Shown here: positions 1 to 6,142 of the stretch, one piece after another | How positions within the stretch are numbered: position 1 is the first letter of the stretch | How the letters are laid out: each line of letters begins with the position of its first letter | NCBI GenBank assembly: GCA_020430865.1 | Contig: JAGQIY010001303.1 | Location: 1-8,410 of the forward strand | Length of the DNA: 8,410 nt | Reading direction: 5' to 3' | From: Myxococcales bacterium | GTDB lineage: Bacteria; Myxococcota; Polyangia; Polyangiales; Polyangiaceae | Notes under the pieces: generated by a model | Databases searched by the model: none | The model's input: the letters and a program-made list of their open reading frames with translations, nothing else | What the model was told of the DNA's origin: nothing | Made by a program: the position numbers and the translations under genes

Positions 1-624
1 CGCACGTTCGTGGCAGGTGGCTCGGGTCGCTCCAGCGGCAATATTGGTGGCCGCTTCTACAGCGACGCGAACACCAATTACACCTGGGCCGCTGGGGCGC
101 AGGTACACCTGAATGCGATCGGCTACTACAGCCGTTTCGACAGCCCGTTCCTCTACGAGCCGGCGCCCACCACCCTGGCCTTCCTGGTCGGCGCGAAGTA
201 CGACCAGCGCGCTCAGGAGCGTTACCCCGCGGCAAACGCCTCGGCGATCTTCCGCCACGGGCCGATCTTCTTCATGGGCGAGTTCTACGGAAAGCGGGAG
301 CTCGAGTTCGAGTCCACGCAGTACGCCTACAACGCTCAGGTTGGCTTCCTGCTGTGGCCCAAGCACCTGATGGTCGCGGCAGACTACGGCGCCTACATCG
401 CCGGCGACCTGGAGAACCCGCCGCAGGACCTCAGCTCGCTCGGCGGCGACGTCACCAAACAACGTGACGAGACGCAGTTCCGCGCGGCACTGCACTGGTA
501 CGTGTTCCGGAACATCGGCGTACTCTCGGCGCTGTTCCGCAACCGCGACGTCAAGTCGGGTCGGAACGCCGACGATGGCTACGTCGAGCGCGAGGGACGT
601 ATCGTCGGCAGCTACCGCTTCTGA
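1..624 (+). CDS. Outer-membrane beta-barrel protein, porin O/P-like (C-terminal part)
   Basis: The reading frame is open from the first base of the window, so this is the last 207 codons of a longer gene; the GTG at base 10 is not a credible start. The protein alternates aromatic and hydrophobic residues with polar ones in short amphipathic strands separated by charged turns, as in outer-membrane barrels. It ends in Arg-Phe, the terminal aromatic recognised by the outer-membrane assembly machinery. The last third reads like phosphate-selective porin O/P (OprP) proteins: a strand around YNAQVGFLLWPKHLMVAADYG, then an acidic loop, then a strand containing LHWYVF. By family, such proteins form passive diffusion channels for anions such as phosphate, but the substrate cannot be told from this fragment. 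Another beta-barrel family is possible. The barrel call is firmer than the porin family call. Confidence 0.62.
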   Translation, partial: RTFVAGGSGRSSGNIGGRFYSDANTNYTWAAGAQVHLNAIGYYSRFDSPFLYEPAPTTLAFLVGAKYDQRAQERYPAANASAIFRHGPIFFMGEFYGKRELEFESTQYAYNAQVGFLLWPKHLMVAADYGAYIAGDLENPPQDLSSLGGDVTKQRDETQFRAALHWYVFRNIGVLSALFRNRDVKSGRNADDGYVEREGRIVGSYRF

Positions 625-644
625 GCCCGGACGCGCCGAACCTG

Positions 645-668
645 GAGCCCGCCGTGAGACGCGGGCTC
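645..668. terminator. GC-rich stem-loop between convergent genes
   Basis: The arms GAGCCCGC (645-652) and GCGGGCTC (661-668) are perfect reverse complements over 8 bp with an 8-base loop. Two further outer G-T wobble pairs are possible. The hairpin sits 21 bases after the porin stop and 17 bases beyond the stop of the opposing lipoprotein gene. No T-run follows on either strand, so it is not a classical intrinsic terminator. Placement suggests a transcript-end structure serving both genes. Confidence 0.45.
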
Positions 669-684
669 TGCCACGATGGCACCT

Positions 685-1155
685 CTACGGCGCGTCGAAC
701 TCGAAGCTCAAGCTACCGATGTCGCTGCCGATGAACTCGGCCTCGTAGCGCTCGCCGCTCTGCAGTGGATAGGGCGCGACCAGCGTGTCCCAGCCCCGCG
801 GGGTGACGGCATATTCCACGTAGAAATAATCGGTACCGTCTTCGATGGGGCTCTGGACGCGCCAGGCGTCGGACCCGACGGCGGGCCCAGGAGCATCAGC
901 GTCTGGAGCGTCGCTTCCCGCGTCCTCGGGGGGATGCAGAGGCTTGACCCGAACCGCGACCAGCTGCGCGGCTTGCTCGTCCTCGCAGTCCACCCACAGC
1001 TGAACTCGGGGCTCGCCATCAGCTCCGGGCCGAGTCTGGGCACACGGGCTGAGGCCAGGGTCACACGCCGACACCAGCGTGAGGAGCGTCACGGGAGCGA
1101 GAAGTCGTGGAGCGCGGTGCCGGCTCCCCCCCGATCCCGAGGAACCTGGCCGCAT
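685..1155 (-). CDS. Small putative lipoprotein, function unknown
   Basis: The product is 156 residues. The N-terminus has an Arg-rich stretch (R12, H13, R14, R17), then a hydrophobic segment LLAPVTLLTLV, and a lipobox ending VSAC with the lipidated cysteine at residue 31. It is therefore predicted to be exported and lipid-anchored. After the cysteine comes a region with two more cysteines, then an Asp/Pro/Ala linker (roughly residues 74-96), then a C-terminal part rich in Tyr, Phe, Glu and Asp that could form a small beta domain. I do not recognise the family. The frame stays open upstream to an ATG at 1236, but that start puts about 27 hydrophilic residues ahead of the signal peptide. The ATG at 1155 has an AGGA 10 bases upstream, so I prefer it. 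The gene is convergent with the porin and divergent from the DUF2378-like gene. A run of seven G lies in the signal-peptide coding region. Confidence 0.7.
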   Translation of the reverse strand: MRPGSSGSGGSRHRAPRLLAPVTLLTLVSACDPGLSPCAQTRPGADGEPRVQLWVDCEDEQAAQLVAVRVKPLHPPEDAGSDAPDADAPGPAVGSDAWRVQSPIEDGTDYFYVEYAVTPRGWDTLVAPYPLQSGERYEAEFIGSDIGSLSFEFDAP

Positions 1156-1341
1156 GTGATGCGAGTCCTGGCGCGCGGGCTTGGGTTGCTCGCTCGTCCC
1201 CGAGGAAGACGGCCAGAGGACGGCAAAACCCAGCATCGAGCAGGACTGTAGACCAGACTGGCCGGTGGTGCCCGCTGACTCGGGCTCCAGATCAGTCGCT
1301 CGGTGTTCAGGCTCGGGAGCGATCGACCGTTGATAGGGATC

Positions 1342-1347
1342 GGAGGA
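1342..1347 (+). promoter_or_regulatory. Ribosome binding site fixing the start at 1357
   Basis: GGAGGA lies 9 bases before the ATG at 1357. The in-frame GTG at 1303 has no comparable site, so the shorter product is favoured. Confidence 0.65.
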
Positions 1348-1356
1348 TTTGCGGTT

Positions 1357-1971
1357 ATGCTGTCGAGTAGCGTGGTGGAGTCGGCATCACACCCTCGCGG
1401 CCGCATCAAGGGGGTCGCGCTTCGTGAGTTCGTGACCTGGGTCGAGCAGCACTGGGGTCGGGAGACGCTTCGACACGCCCTGAACAAGCTGCCACCGCGC
1501 TTTGGCAACGTGCTGGACTACGAGCGCCCTGGGCTCGGCGTGCTCGCCGCTTCCTGGTACGACGGCGAGCTGGCGATCGCGCTCCTCGAGGCGCTGTTCG
1601 AGGGCCGCAGCGAACCAGAGCGCAACCAGGCCATCGCGGAGGCGACGCAACGCCTGATGGAGGCCAACCTGGGCAGCGTCTACAAGCGCTTCTTCATCAG
1701 GCTCTTCCTGAGCCCACAGCAGTACGTGGTGCACTGCCAGAAGCTATGGGCGCTGCACTTCGACACGGGGGACATCGACGCCAGGCTGGTCTCCCCCAAC
1801 AAGCTGCTCTGGCGCATCCAGGGTTGGCGAACCCATCACCCCTTCCTGTGTCGCTTCGTGATCAGCTCGGAGCCAGCGGTCTTCAGCGCCATGGGCTGCA
1901 AGAACGTCCGCACCAGCGCGGCCACGAACGAAGCCGGCTACGAGTGCACGCACTACGTCGAGTGGAGCTGA
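1357..1971 (+). CDS. DUF2378/TIGR02265-like protein
   Basis: The product is 204 residues, soluble, with no signal peptide or membrane segment. Its order of motifs resembles the DUF2378 (TIGR02265) family, found mainly in myxobacteria: an opening 'G..LREFV..VEQHWG' helix, a segment around LPPRFGNVLDYERPG, a tryptophan-centred ASWYDGEL segment, a central helix with an EA.QRLMEANLGSVYKRF pattern, then a 'SPQQYVVHCQKLWALHFDTG' segment. The end, with MGCKNV and CTHYVEW, recalls the small-ligand sensor fold shared by V4R and heme-NO-binding proteins; that structural link is inference. The molecular function of the family is not established. The length fits the family. The start is set by a GGAGGA site; a GTG at 1303 would add 18 residues without a good binding site. 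The gene is divergent from the small lipoprotein and convergent with the acyl-CoA synthetase, so it is probably a single transcription unit. Confidence 0.6.
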   Translation: MLSSSVVESASHPRGRIKGVALREFVTWVEQHWGRETLRHALNKLPPRFGNVLDYERPGLGVLAASWYDGELAIALLEALFEGRSEPERNQAIAEATQRLMEANLGSVYKRFFIRLFLSPQQYVVHCQKLWALHFDTGDIDARLVSPNKLLWRIQGWRTHHPFLCRFVISSEPAVFSAMGCKNVRTSAATNEAGYECTHYVEWS

Positions 1972-1976
1972 ACGAA

Positions 1977-2010
1977 CCTCGAGCAGGCTGCGCAAGCGAC
2001 CTGCTCGAGG
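1977..2010. terminator. Perfect 11-bp inverted repeat between convergent genes
   Basis: CCTCGAGCAGG (1977-1987) and CCTGCTCGAGG (2000-2010) are exact reverse complements over 11 bp with a 12-base spacer. The spacer can itself close as a short GC stem around a GCAA (GNRA-type) tetraloop at 1992-1995. It begins 5 bases after the stop of the DUF2378-like gene and faces the end of the acyl-CoA synthetase gene. No T-tract follows on either strand. It is a likely bidirectional transcript-end hairpin. Confidence 0.5.
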
Positions 2011-2043
2011 CACCCCGGGTGTGCGCGCTCGAGGAGTCGCCGG

Positions 2044-3804
2044 TCACTCGGCGTACATCGCCTCGATCTCGTCGGCGAAGTGTTCGTTCACCTTGTTGCG
2101 CTTGACCTTGAGGGTGGGGGTGAGTTCGCCATCCTCGATGCTGAGCTGACGGTGGAGCACCGTGAACCGCTTGATGGTCTCCACCTTCGCGAACTGCGTG
2201 TTCACCTTGTCGACCAGCTGCTGCAGGTGTTGCCGCACGGATTCTGACTCGTGAGCAGGCTTGCTCGAGTCGACCCGCCTGGCGGCTTCCGGATCCACGG
2301 TGATCAGCGCGCTGAGGAACTTCCGACGATCGCCGATCACCACCGCCTCGGTCACGAGCTCGTCATTCTTGATCGCCGCCTCGATGTTCTTCGGCGTGAT
2401 GTTCTTGCCACCCGCGGTGATGATGATGTCCTTCTTGCGACCCGTGATGTGCAGGAAGCCCTCGGAGTCGAGCTCTCCCAGGTCACCGGAGTGCAGATAA
2501 CCATCGATCAGCGTGGATGCCGTGGCGTCAGCGTCCTTGAAGTAGCCGAGGAACACGTTGGGCCCCTTCACCAGGATCTCGCCGTCCTCTGCGATCTTCA
2601 CCTCACAGCCCTTCAAGACCGGTCCCACCGAGCCAAACTTCGCTCGATCGCTCAGGTTGTAGCTGGTCGGCCCGGTGTCCTCGCTCTGGCCGTAGACCTC
2701 CTGGATCACGATGTCCAAGGTGGCGAAGAACTCCAGGATCTCCTTGGAGATGGGCGCCGCGCCGCTGACGCAGACACGTGCTCTTCCGAGGCCCACGGCG
2801 GGCTTGAGCTTGGAGAAGATCAGCTTGTGCGCCAGCTTGTACTGCAGGCCGAGCAGGCCGCTCGGCTCGCGACCCCGCATGCGCTCGGCGCTCGCTCGCG
2901 CGCCGACTCCCCTCGCCCACTCCACCAGGCTCTTCTTGACTCCGGTCGCCTCCTTGAGCTTCGCACCAATTCCCGCGTGGAATTTCTCCCAGATGCGCGG
3001 AACGCCGAAGAAGACCGTGGGTTGCACTTCCTTCAGGTTCTCTGGAAGCGCGTCGATGCTCTCGGCGAAGTAGACGTGGGACCCCGCGGTGATCGGCGCG
3101 TGAATCGTGAACATGGCCTCGGCGATGTGACTCAGCGGCAAGTAGCTCACCGAGCAGTCGCTGGAGCGCGTGTCGTTGATCTCCACCGCGACCTTGGAGG
3201 TCCAGGCGAGGTTCTCGTGACTCAACATCACGCCCTTCGGCGGCCCGGTGGTGCCCGAGGTGTAGATCAGCGTAGCGAGCTGGTTCGGCTCGAGGGCTTC
3301 TAGCGCAGCGAAGAAGTCTTCGTCGCTCACCCCCTGCGCCTTGCCCAGGAACTCTTCCCAGCTGAGCACCATCGGGTCGTCGATCTTGGGCGCTCCGGCC
3401 ATCATCACCGCATGCTTGAGCAGCGGCAGGTTCGCCTTCTCGGCTTCGATCTTCCGCCACTGCTCGACGTTCTCGAGCAGCACGACCGGGGACTCCGAGT
3501 GGTCGACGATGTAGCGCACCTCGACGGGTGAACAGGTGGTATAGATCCCCGCGGGAGCGCCGCCGATGGCCATCGCAGCCAGGTCGAAGATCACCCACTC
3601 GGGACGGTTGAACCCGAGGATGGAGACCTTGCTGTCCTTCCCCAGGCCAAGCGCCATCAGGGCCTTGCCCGCCGTCTTCACCTGCTCGGCGTACTCGGAG
3701 TAGCTCGTCTTTTGCCAGGTGCCTTGCTGTTTGGCGAAGTACGCCGGAGCGGCGCCTCGCTTCTTGGCCTGCTCGAAGAGGCGGCCAACGATGGTGTCGG
3801 TCAT
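2044..3804 (-). CDS. Long-chain fatty-acid--CoA ligase (AMP-forming)
   Basis: This 586-residue enzyme is predicted to activate long-chain fatty acids to acyl-CoA through an acyl-adenylate, feeding beta-oxidation or lipid synthesis in the cytoplasm or at the inner membrane. The ANL-superfamily motifs are in order: the P-loop TSGTTGPPKG (182-191), YLPLSHIAE (221-229), VPRIWEK (268-274), YGQSEDTGP (371-379), HSGDLG (438-443), GRKKD (455-459), and the C-terminal LTPTLKVKR (561-569) carrying the catalytic lysine candidates K566/K568. The pattern, including Ser in place of the usual Thr in YGxTE, is closer to the bubblegum/FadD15-type long-chain group than to E. coli FadD. There is no signal peptide. 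The ATG at 3804 has a GGAGGA 11 bases upstream. The frame is open back to 3939, but the added 45 residues are basic, low-complexity and unlike the family. Chain-length specificity cannot be inferred. Confidence 0.93.
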   Translation of the reverse strand: MTDTIVGRLFEQAKKRGAAPAYFAKQQGTWQKTSYSEYAEQVKTAGKALMALGLGKDSKVSILGFNRPEWVIFDLAAMAIGGAPAGIYTTCSPVEVRYIVDHSESPVVLLENVEQWRKIEAEKANLPLLKHAVMMAGAPKIDDPMVLSWEEFLGKAQGVSDEDFFAALEALEPNQLATLIYTSGTTGPPKGVMLSHENLAWTSKVAVEINDTRSSDCSVSYLPLSHIAEAMFTIHAPITAGSHVYFAESIDALPENLKEVQPTVFFGVPRIWEKFHAGIGAKLKEATGVKKSLVEWARGVGARASAERMRGREPSGLLGLQYKLAHKLIFSKLKPAVGLGRARVCVSGAAPISKEILEFFATLDIVIQEVYGQSEDTGPTSYNLSDRAKFGSVGPVLKGCEVKIAEDGEILVKGPNVFLGYFKDADATASTLIDGYLHSGDLGELDSEGFLHITGRKKDIIITAGGKNITPKNIEAAIKNDELVTEAVVIGDRRKFLSALITVDPEAARRVDSSKPAHESESVRQHLQQLVDKVNTQFAKVETIKRFTVLHRQLSIEDGELTPTLKVKRNKVNEHFADEIEAMYAE

Positions 3805-3815
3805 GGGCTGTGTGT

Positions 3816-3821
3816 TCCTCC
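3816..3821 (-). promoter_or_regulatory. Ribosome binding site for the acyl-CoA ligase
   Basis: GGAGGA on the minus strand (TCCTCC on the plus strand) lies 11 bases before the ATG at 3804. The spacing is slightly long but the match is strong, and it decides the start against the 45-residue-longer open frame. Confidence 0.55.
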
Positions 3822-3963
3822 CTCTTTGCTTGTCGGAATCACGGCGCCGCTCCCCAGAGGCCAGCCGGTGACGTGCGCCCCAGGTGCTCGTCGCCGTGAG
3901 CGGTGAGCATACCCGAAAGGACTCGCGCACGGCGCACAAGCGCTGCTGCGACCCTGGGAAGCC

Positions 3964-3992
3964 TTGACCGGATCGTCCGACGGCCGTACGCC
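3964..3992 (+). promoter_or_regulatory. Weak sigma70-like promoter candidate for the redox cluster
   Basis: TTGACC (3964-3969) matches five of six bases of the -35 consensus. At 17 bases spacing the -10 position holds TACGCC (3987-3992), a poor match. It lies about 50 bases before the ATG at 4045, in the divergent gap 3805-4044, where I see nothing else clear. The evidence is weak. Confidence 0.22.
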
Positions 3993-4044
3993 CGAGTGTA
4001 GGCGCTGGCTTCGAACCCGGGCGCCCAGCGACCGCCGCCTTGAA

Positions 4045-4506
4045 ATGCGCCTCCAGTATCGCCGTCCCACTCGCCTCGCTCTGCAGCTCACGCTGTTCGT
4101 CGTGGCGCCGCTCGGGGGCACGCTGGGTTGCAGCTCAGGGGAGGAGGATCCGCAACCCTTGCCCCGCTGCGTCACCCTCGACGAGAACTGCAGCCTGCTC
4201 TACCAACCCGTGTTCAGCGAGATCCACCGCCGTACGTTGTCCGCCACCTGCGCCGAACCAGGCACCTCCTGCCACTCCAGCGAAGGTCGGCGCGCGGGGC
4301 TGGCGCTCGAGGACATCGATGAAGCCTATGACCTGCTCCTCGATCCCGAGGACCCGCGGGTCCTGCCGGGGGACCCGGAGTGCAGCTTGATCATGGTACG
4401 CTTGGAGCACCCCGGTAGCTCCGTGATGCCCCCAGGAGATCCGCTCCCGGAGAACGAGCGCTGCACCATCGCCACCTGGATCCGCAACGGAGCCCCACGT
4501 GATTGA
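4045..4506 (+). CDS. Small cytochrome-like lipoprotein with atypical CX6CH motif
   Basis: The product is 153 residues. The N-terminus has several Arg residues, then a hydrophobic segment (about 11-27) ending TLGC with Cys29 as the likely lipidated residue; Thr at -3 makes the lipobox imperfect. The mature part follows the plan of the small c-type cytochrome domains common in myxobacteria and planctomycetes: a Cys/His motif, then 'GLALEDIDEAYDLL', then VLPGDPECSLI (107-117), MPPGDPLP (128-135) and a closing IATWIRNGA helix. The expected CxxCH is replaced by Cys69-six residues-Cys76-His77, so covalent heme binding is uncertain. Cys113 and Cys140 might form a disulfide. The ATG at 4045 has no clear ribosome binding site, but the upstream TTG at 3964 would place 27 hydrophilic residues ahead of the signal peptide. 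The stop overlaps the next gene's start by 8 bases, which implies coupled expression. Confidence 0.65.
   Translation: MRLQYRRPTRLALQLTLFVVAPLGGTLGCSSGEEDPQPLPRCVTLDENCSLLYQPVFSEIHRRTLSATCAEPGTSCHSSEGRRAGLALEDIDEAYDLLLDPEDPRVLPGDPECSLIMVRLEHPGSSVMPPGDPLPENERCTIATWIRNGAPRD
4489..4501 (+). promoter_or_regulatory. Ribosome binding site and overlapping GTG start of the cytochrome gene
   Basis: GGAG at 4489-4492 stands 6 bases before the GTG at 4499-4501. That GTG lies inside the last codons of the upstream gene, whose TGA is at 4504-4506. The 8-base overlap is typical of translational coupling. Confidence 0.6.
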
Positions 4507-5992
4507 CCGAACCCCACGAACCCACGCCGGCCTGCTGCTCGTGGCGAGCCTCGTCGTCGGCGTCAGCGCGCAGCTGAGCGGCTGTAGCTCTGAAGACCCC
4601 GCGGAAACAAAGCTCTCGGTCGAGGAGCTGATGAACCCGCAGACCTGCAAGACCTGCCACAGCGGCCACTACGAGGAGTGGTCGGGCAGCATGCACGCGT
4701 ACGCGGCGAAGGACCCGGTGTTTCGCGCCATGAACCAGCGAGGCCAGGAGGAGACGGACGGCGCGCTGGGTGACTTCTGCGTCGGCTGTCACGCACCGCT
4801 GGCGGTCGCAGTCGGTGCGACCACCGACGGTCTGAACCTGGACGATCTGCCCGACGAGCTGCTGGGTGTCGGCTGCTATTTCTGCCACAACACCAAGGCC
4901 GTGGAGGGCACGCACAACAACCCCCTGCGCATCGCGTTCGACCAGACGATGCGCGGTCCGATCGGCGACCCGGTGAAGAACTCGGCGCACCACTCCGAGT
5001 ACTCGGAGCTCCTGGACGGCAACTCCCAGGCGAGCGCCAGCGCCTGCGGAAGCTGCCACGACATCGTCGTGCCCTCGCCGCCTGGCGCCGCCGAGGTGGC
5101 GCTCGAGCGCACCTTCGCGGAGTGGCAAGACAGCCTGTTCAGCAACGAACCAGCCAAGGGCGGGCTCAGCTGTGCGAGCTGCCACATGCCCGGCCGCGAA
5201 GGCATCGCGGCAGACTTCGAGGGTGTGAAGAAGCGGCGCGTCCACGCTCACACGTTCCCCGCGGTGGACGTCGCGCTCACCGACTTCCCCCACACCGCCG
5301 AGCAGCGGGAACTGATACAGCAAGAGCTGAACGACACGCTGCGGGCGGAGATCTGCGTCGCTCAGCTGGTCGACGGCGCGGTGATGGAGGTCACCCTCGA
5401 GAACGTCAGCGCCGGCCATCGTTTCCCCACGGGAGCGAGTCAGGATCGTCGCGTCTGGGTCGAGGTCCGCGCGTTCAGCGGCGACAGCCCGATCTACGAG
5501 AGCGGCGTGGTCGACGCTCAGACCGCCGTCAGCGATCTACCCGATCCCGACCTGTGGCAGCTTCGGGATTTCGCCTACGACGCCCAGGACCAACCGGTCC
5601 ACATGTTCTGGGATATCGCGAAGCTGGAGAGCACCAGCATCCCCGGCCCGCTGACCTTCGATCGCTCCGACCCGGACTACTTCGCCACCCACGTGAAGCG
5701 CCGCTACCCTGGCGCGGACTCGACGCCGAACCAGCTCGACTCCATGCCAGACCGGGTCACCGTGCGCGTCCGACTGCGGCCGATGGGGCTCGACGTCCTG
5801 GACGACCTGGTCCAGAGCGGGCACCTCGATTCCGCACTGAAACAGAGGATGCCAACCTTCGACATCACGAGCGACGGTCAGAGCACGGTCGAGTGGACCC
5901 TGCAAGCCAGCGACGATCCCGTGCTCGGCAGCAAGCGTGAGCTCGCTGGCGTCCTGGCTCGCTGCGTGACCAGCGTGCCGCAGCAGAAGTAG
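4499..5992 (+). CDS. Pentaheme c-type cytochrome lipoprotein with C-terminal beta domain
   Basis: The product is 497 residues. A signal peptide with a hydrophobic core (about 10-25) ends in the lipobox LSGC, giving a lipidated Cys29. Five CxxCH heme c sites follow: 50-54 (CKTCH), 94-98 (CVGCH), 126-130 (CYFCH), 183-187 (CGSCH) and 225-229 (CASCH). The sequence YEEWSGSMHA just after the first site is characteristic of the cytochrome c554/c' fold, with extra histidines (for example H65, H164, H165) available as axial ligands. From about residue 280 the protein has no heme sites. It contains NVSAGHRFPTG (302-312) and strand-like segments, consistent with a beta-sandwich domain found at the end of other multiheme cytochromes. 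Heme attachment would occur in the periplasm; the mature protein is probably anchored to the membrane and passes electrons. Donor, acceptor and any enzymatic role are not visible. It is coupled to the upstream cytochrome-like lipoprotein; the YtkA-like gene follows after 150 bases. Confidence 0.88.
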   Translation: MIDRTPRTHAGLLLVASLVVGVSAQLSGCSSEDPAETKLSVEELMNPQTCKTCHSGHYEEWSGSMHAYAAKDPVFRAMNQRGQEETDGALGDFCVGCHAPLAVAVGATTDGLNLDDLPDELLGVGCYFCHNTKAVEGTHNNPLRIAFDQTMRGPIGDPVKNSAHHSEYSELLDGNSQASASACGSCHDIVVPSPPGAAEVALERTFAEWQDSLFSNEPAKGGLSCASCHMPGREGIAADFEGVKKRRVHAHTFPAVDVALTDFPHTAEQRELIQQELNDTLRAEICVAQLVDGAVMEVTLENVSAGHRFPTGASQDRRVWVEVRAFSGDSPIYESGVVDAQTAVSDLPDPDLWQLRDFAYDAQDQPVHMFWDIAKLESTSIPGPLTFDRSDPDYFATHVKRRYPGADSTPNQLDSMPDRVTVRVRLRPMGLDVLDDLVQSGHLDSALKQRMPTFDITSDGQSTVEWTLQASDDPVLGSKRELAGVLARCVTSVPQQK

Positions 5993-6086
5993 CGGCGAGC
6001 AGCGCGCCTCCCCCCCCGATCCCGCGGCCCCGAGTCGGAGAAGCGCTGCTTCCTTGGGGCTGCGGCAAGAAATCCCTGCCAAACGG

Positions 6087-6132
6087 CCGAAATTTTGGTG
6101 ACCGGGGTAACCCTGTACCCCAATTCAGCGTA
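6087..6132 (+). promoter_or_regulatory. Candidate operator/promoter region upstream of the YtkA-like gene
   Basis: This stretch is locally less GC-rich than its surroundings. It holds an imperfect palindrome CCGAAATTTTGG (6087-6098), the odd palindrome GGGTAACCC (6105-6113), and a 6-bp inverted repeat GGGGTA/TACCCC (6104-6109 and 6116-6121). GGTAACC followed after 16 bases by CGTA (6129-6132) resembles the layout of an ECF-sigma promoter. No single element is strong. A regulator site or promoter for the gene starting at 6143 is plausible but unproven. Confidence 0.3.
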
Positions 6133-6142
6133 CGGTAGGTTC

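Noticed and set aside
2251..3303. A 350-codon open frame on the plus strand opposite the acyl-CoA synthetase
   Set aside because: It is antisense to a gene with complete family motifs; its product is Arg/Leu/Asp-rich low-complexity sequence with no recognisable domain, as expected from GC-rich codon bias.
3805..3939. A 45-residue N-terminal extension of the acyl-CoA synthetase
   Set aside because: The extension is basic and low-complexity, and a strong GGAGGA site precedes the ATG at 3804.
4391..5419. A 342-codon open frame on the minus strand opposite the cytochrome gene
   Set aside because: The opposite strand carries five CxxCH motifs in a clear reading frame; the antisense product is Val/Arg/Ala-rich with no motif.
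5122..5940. A 272-codon plus-strand frame within the cytochrome gene
   Set aside because: It is an out-of-frame Arg/Pro-rich shadow with no domain or credible ribosome site.
1125..6023. A shared C-tract word, CTCCCCCCCGATCCCG-like, near 1125 and near 6009
   Set aside because: About 15 bases dominated by a C homopolymer in GC-rich DNA; one copy is inside a coding region and the other between genes, with no flanking similarity.
6039..6051. GAAGC-GCT-GCTTC hairpin after the cytochrome gene as a terminator
   Set aside because: The stem is only 5 bp with a 3-base loop and no T-run, too weak to claim.
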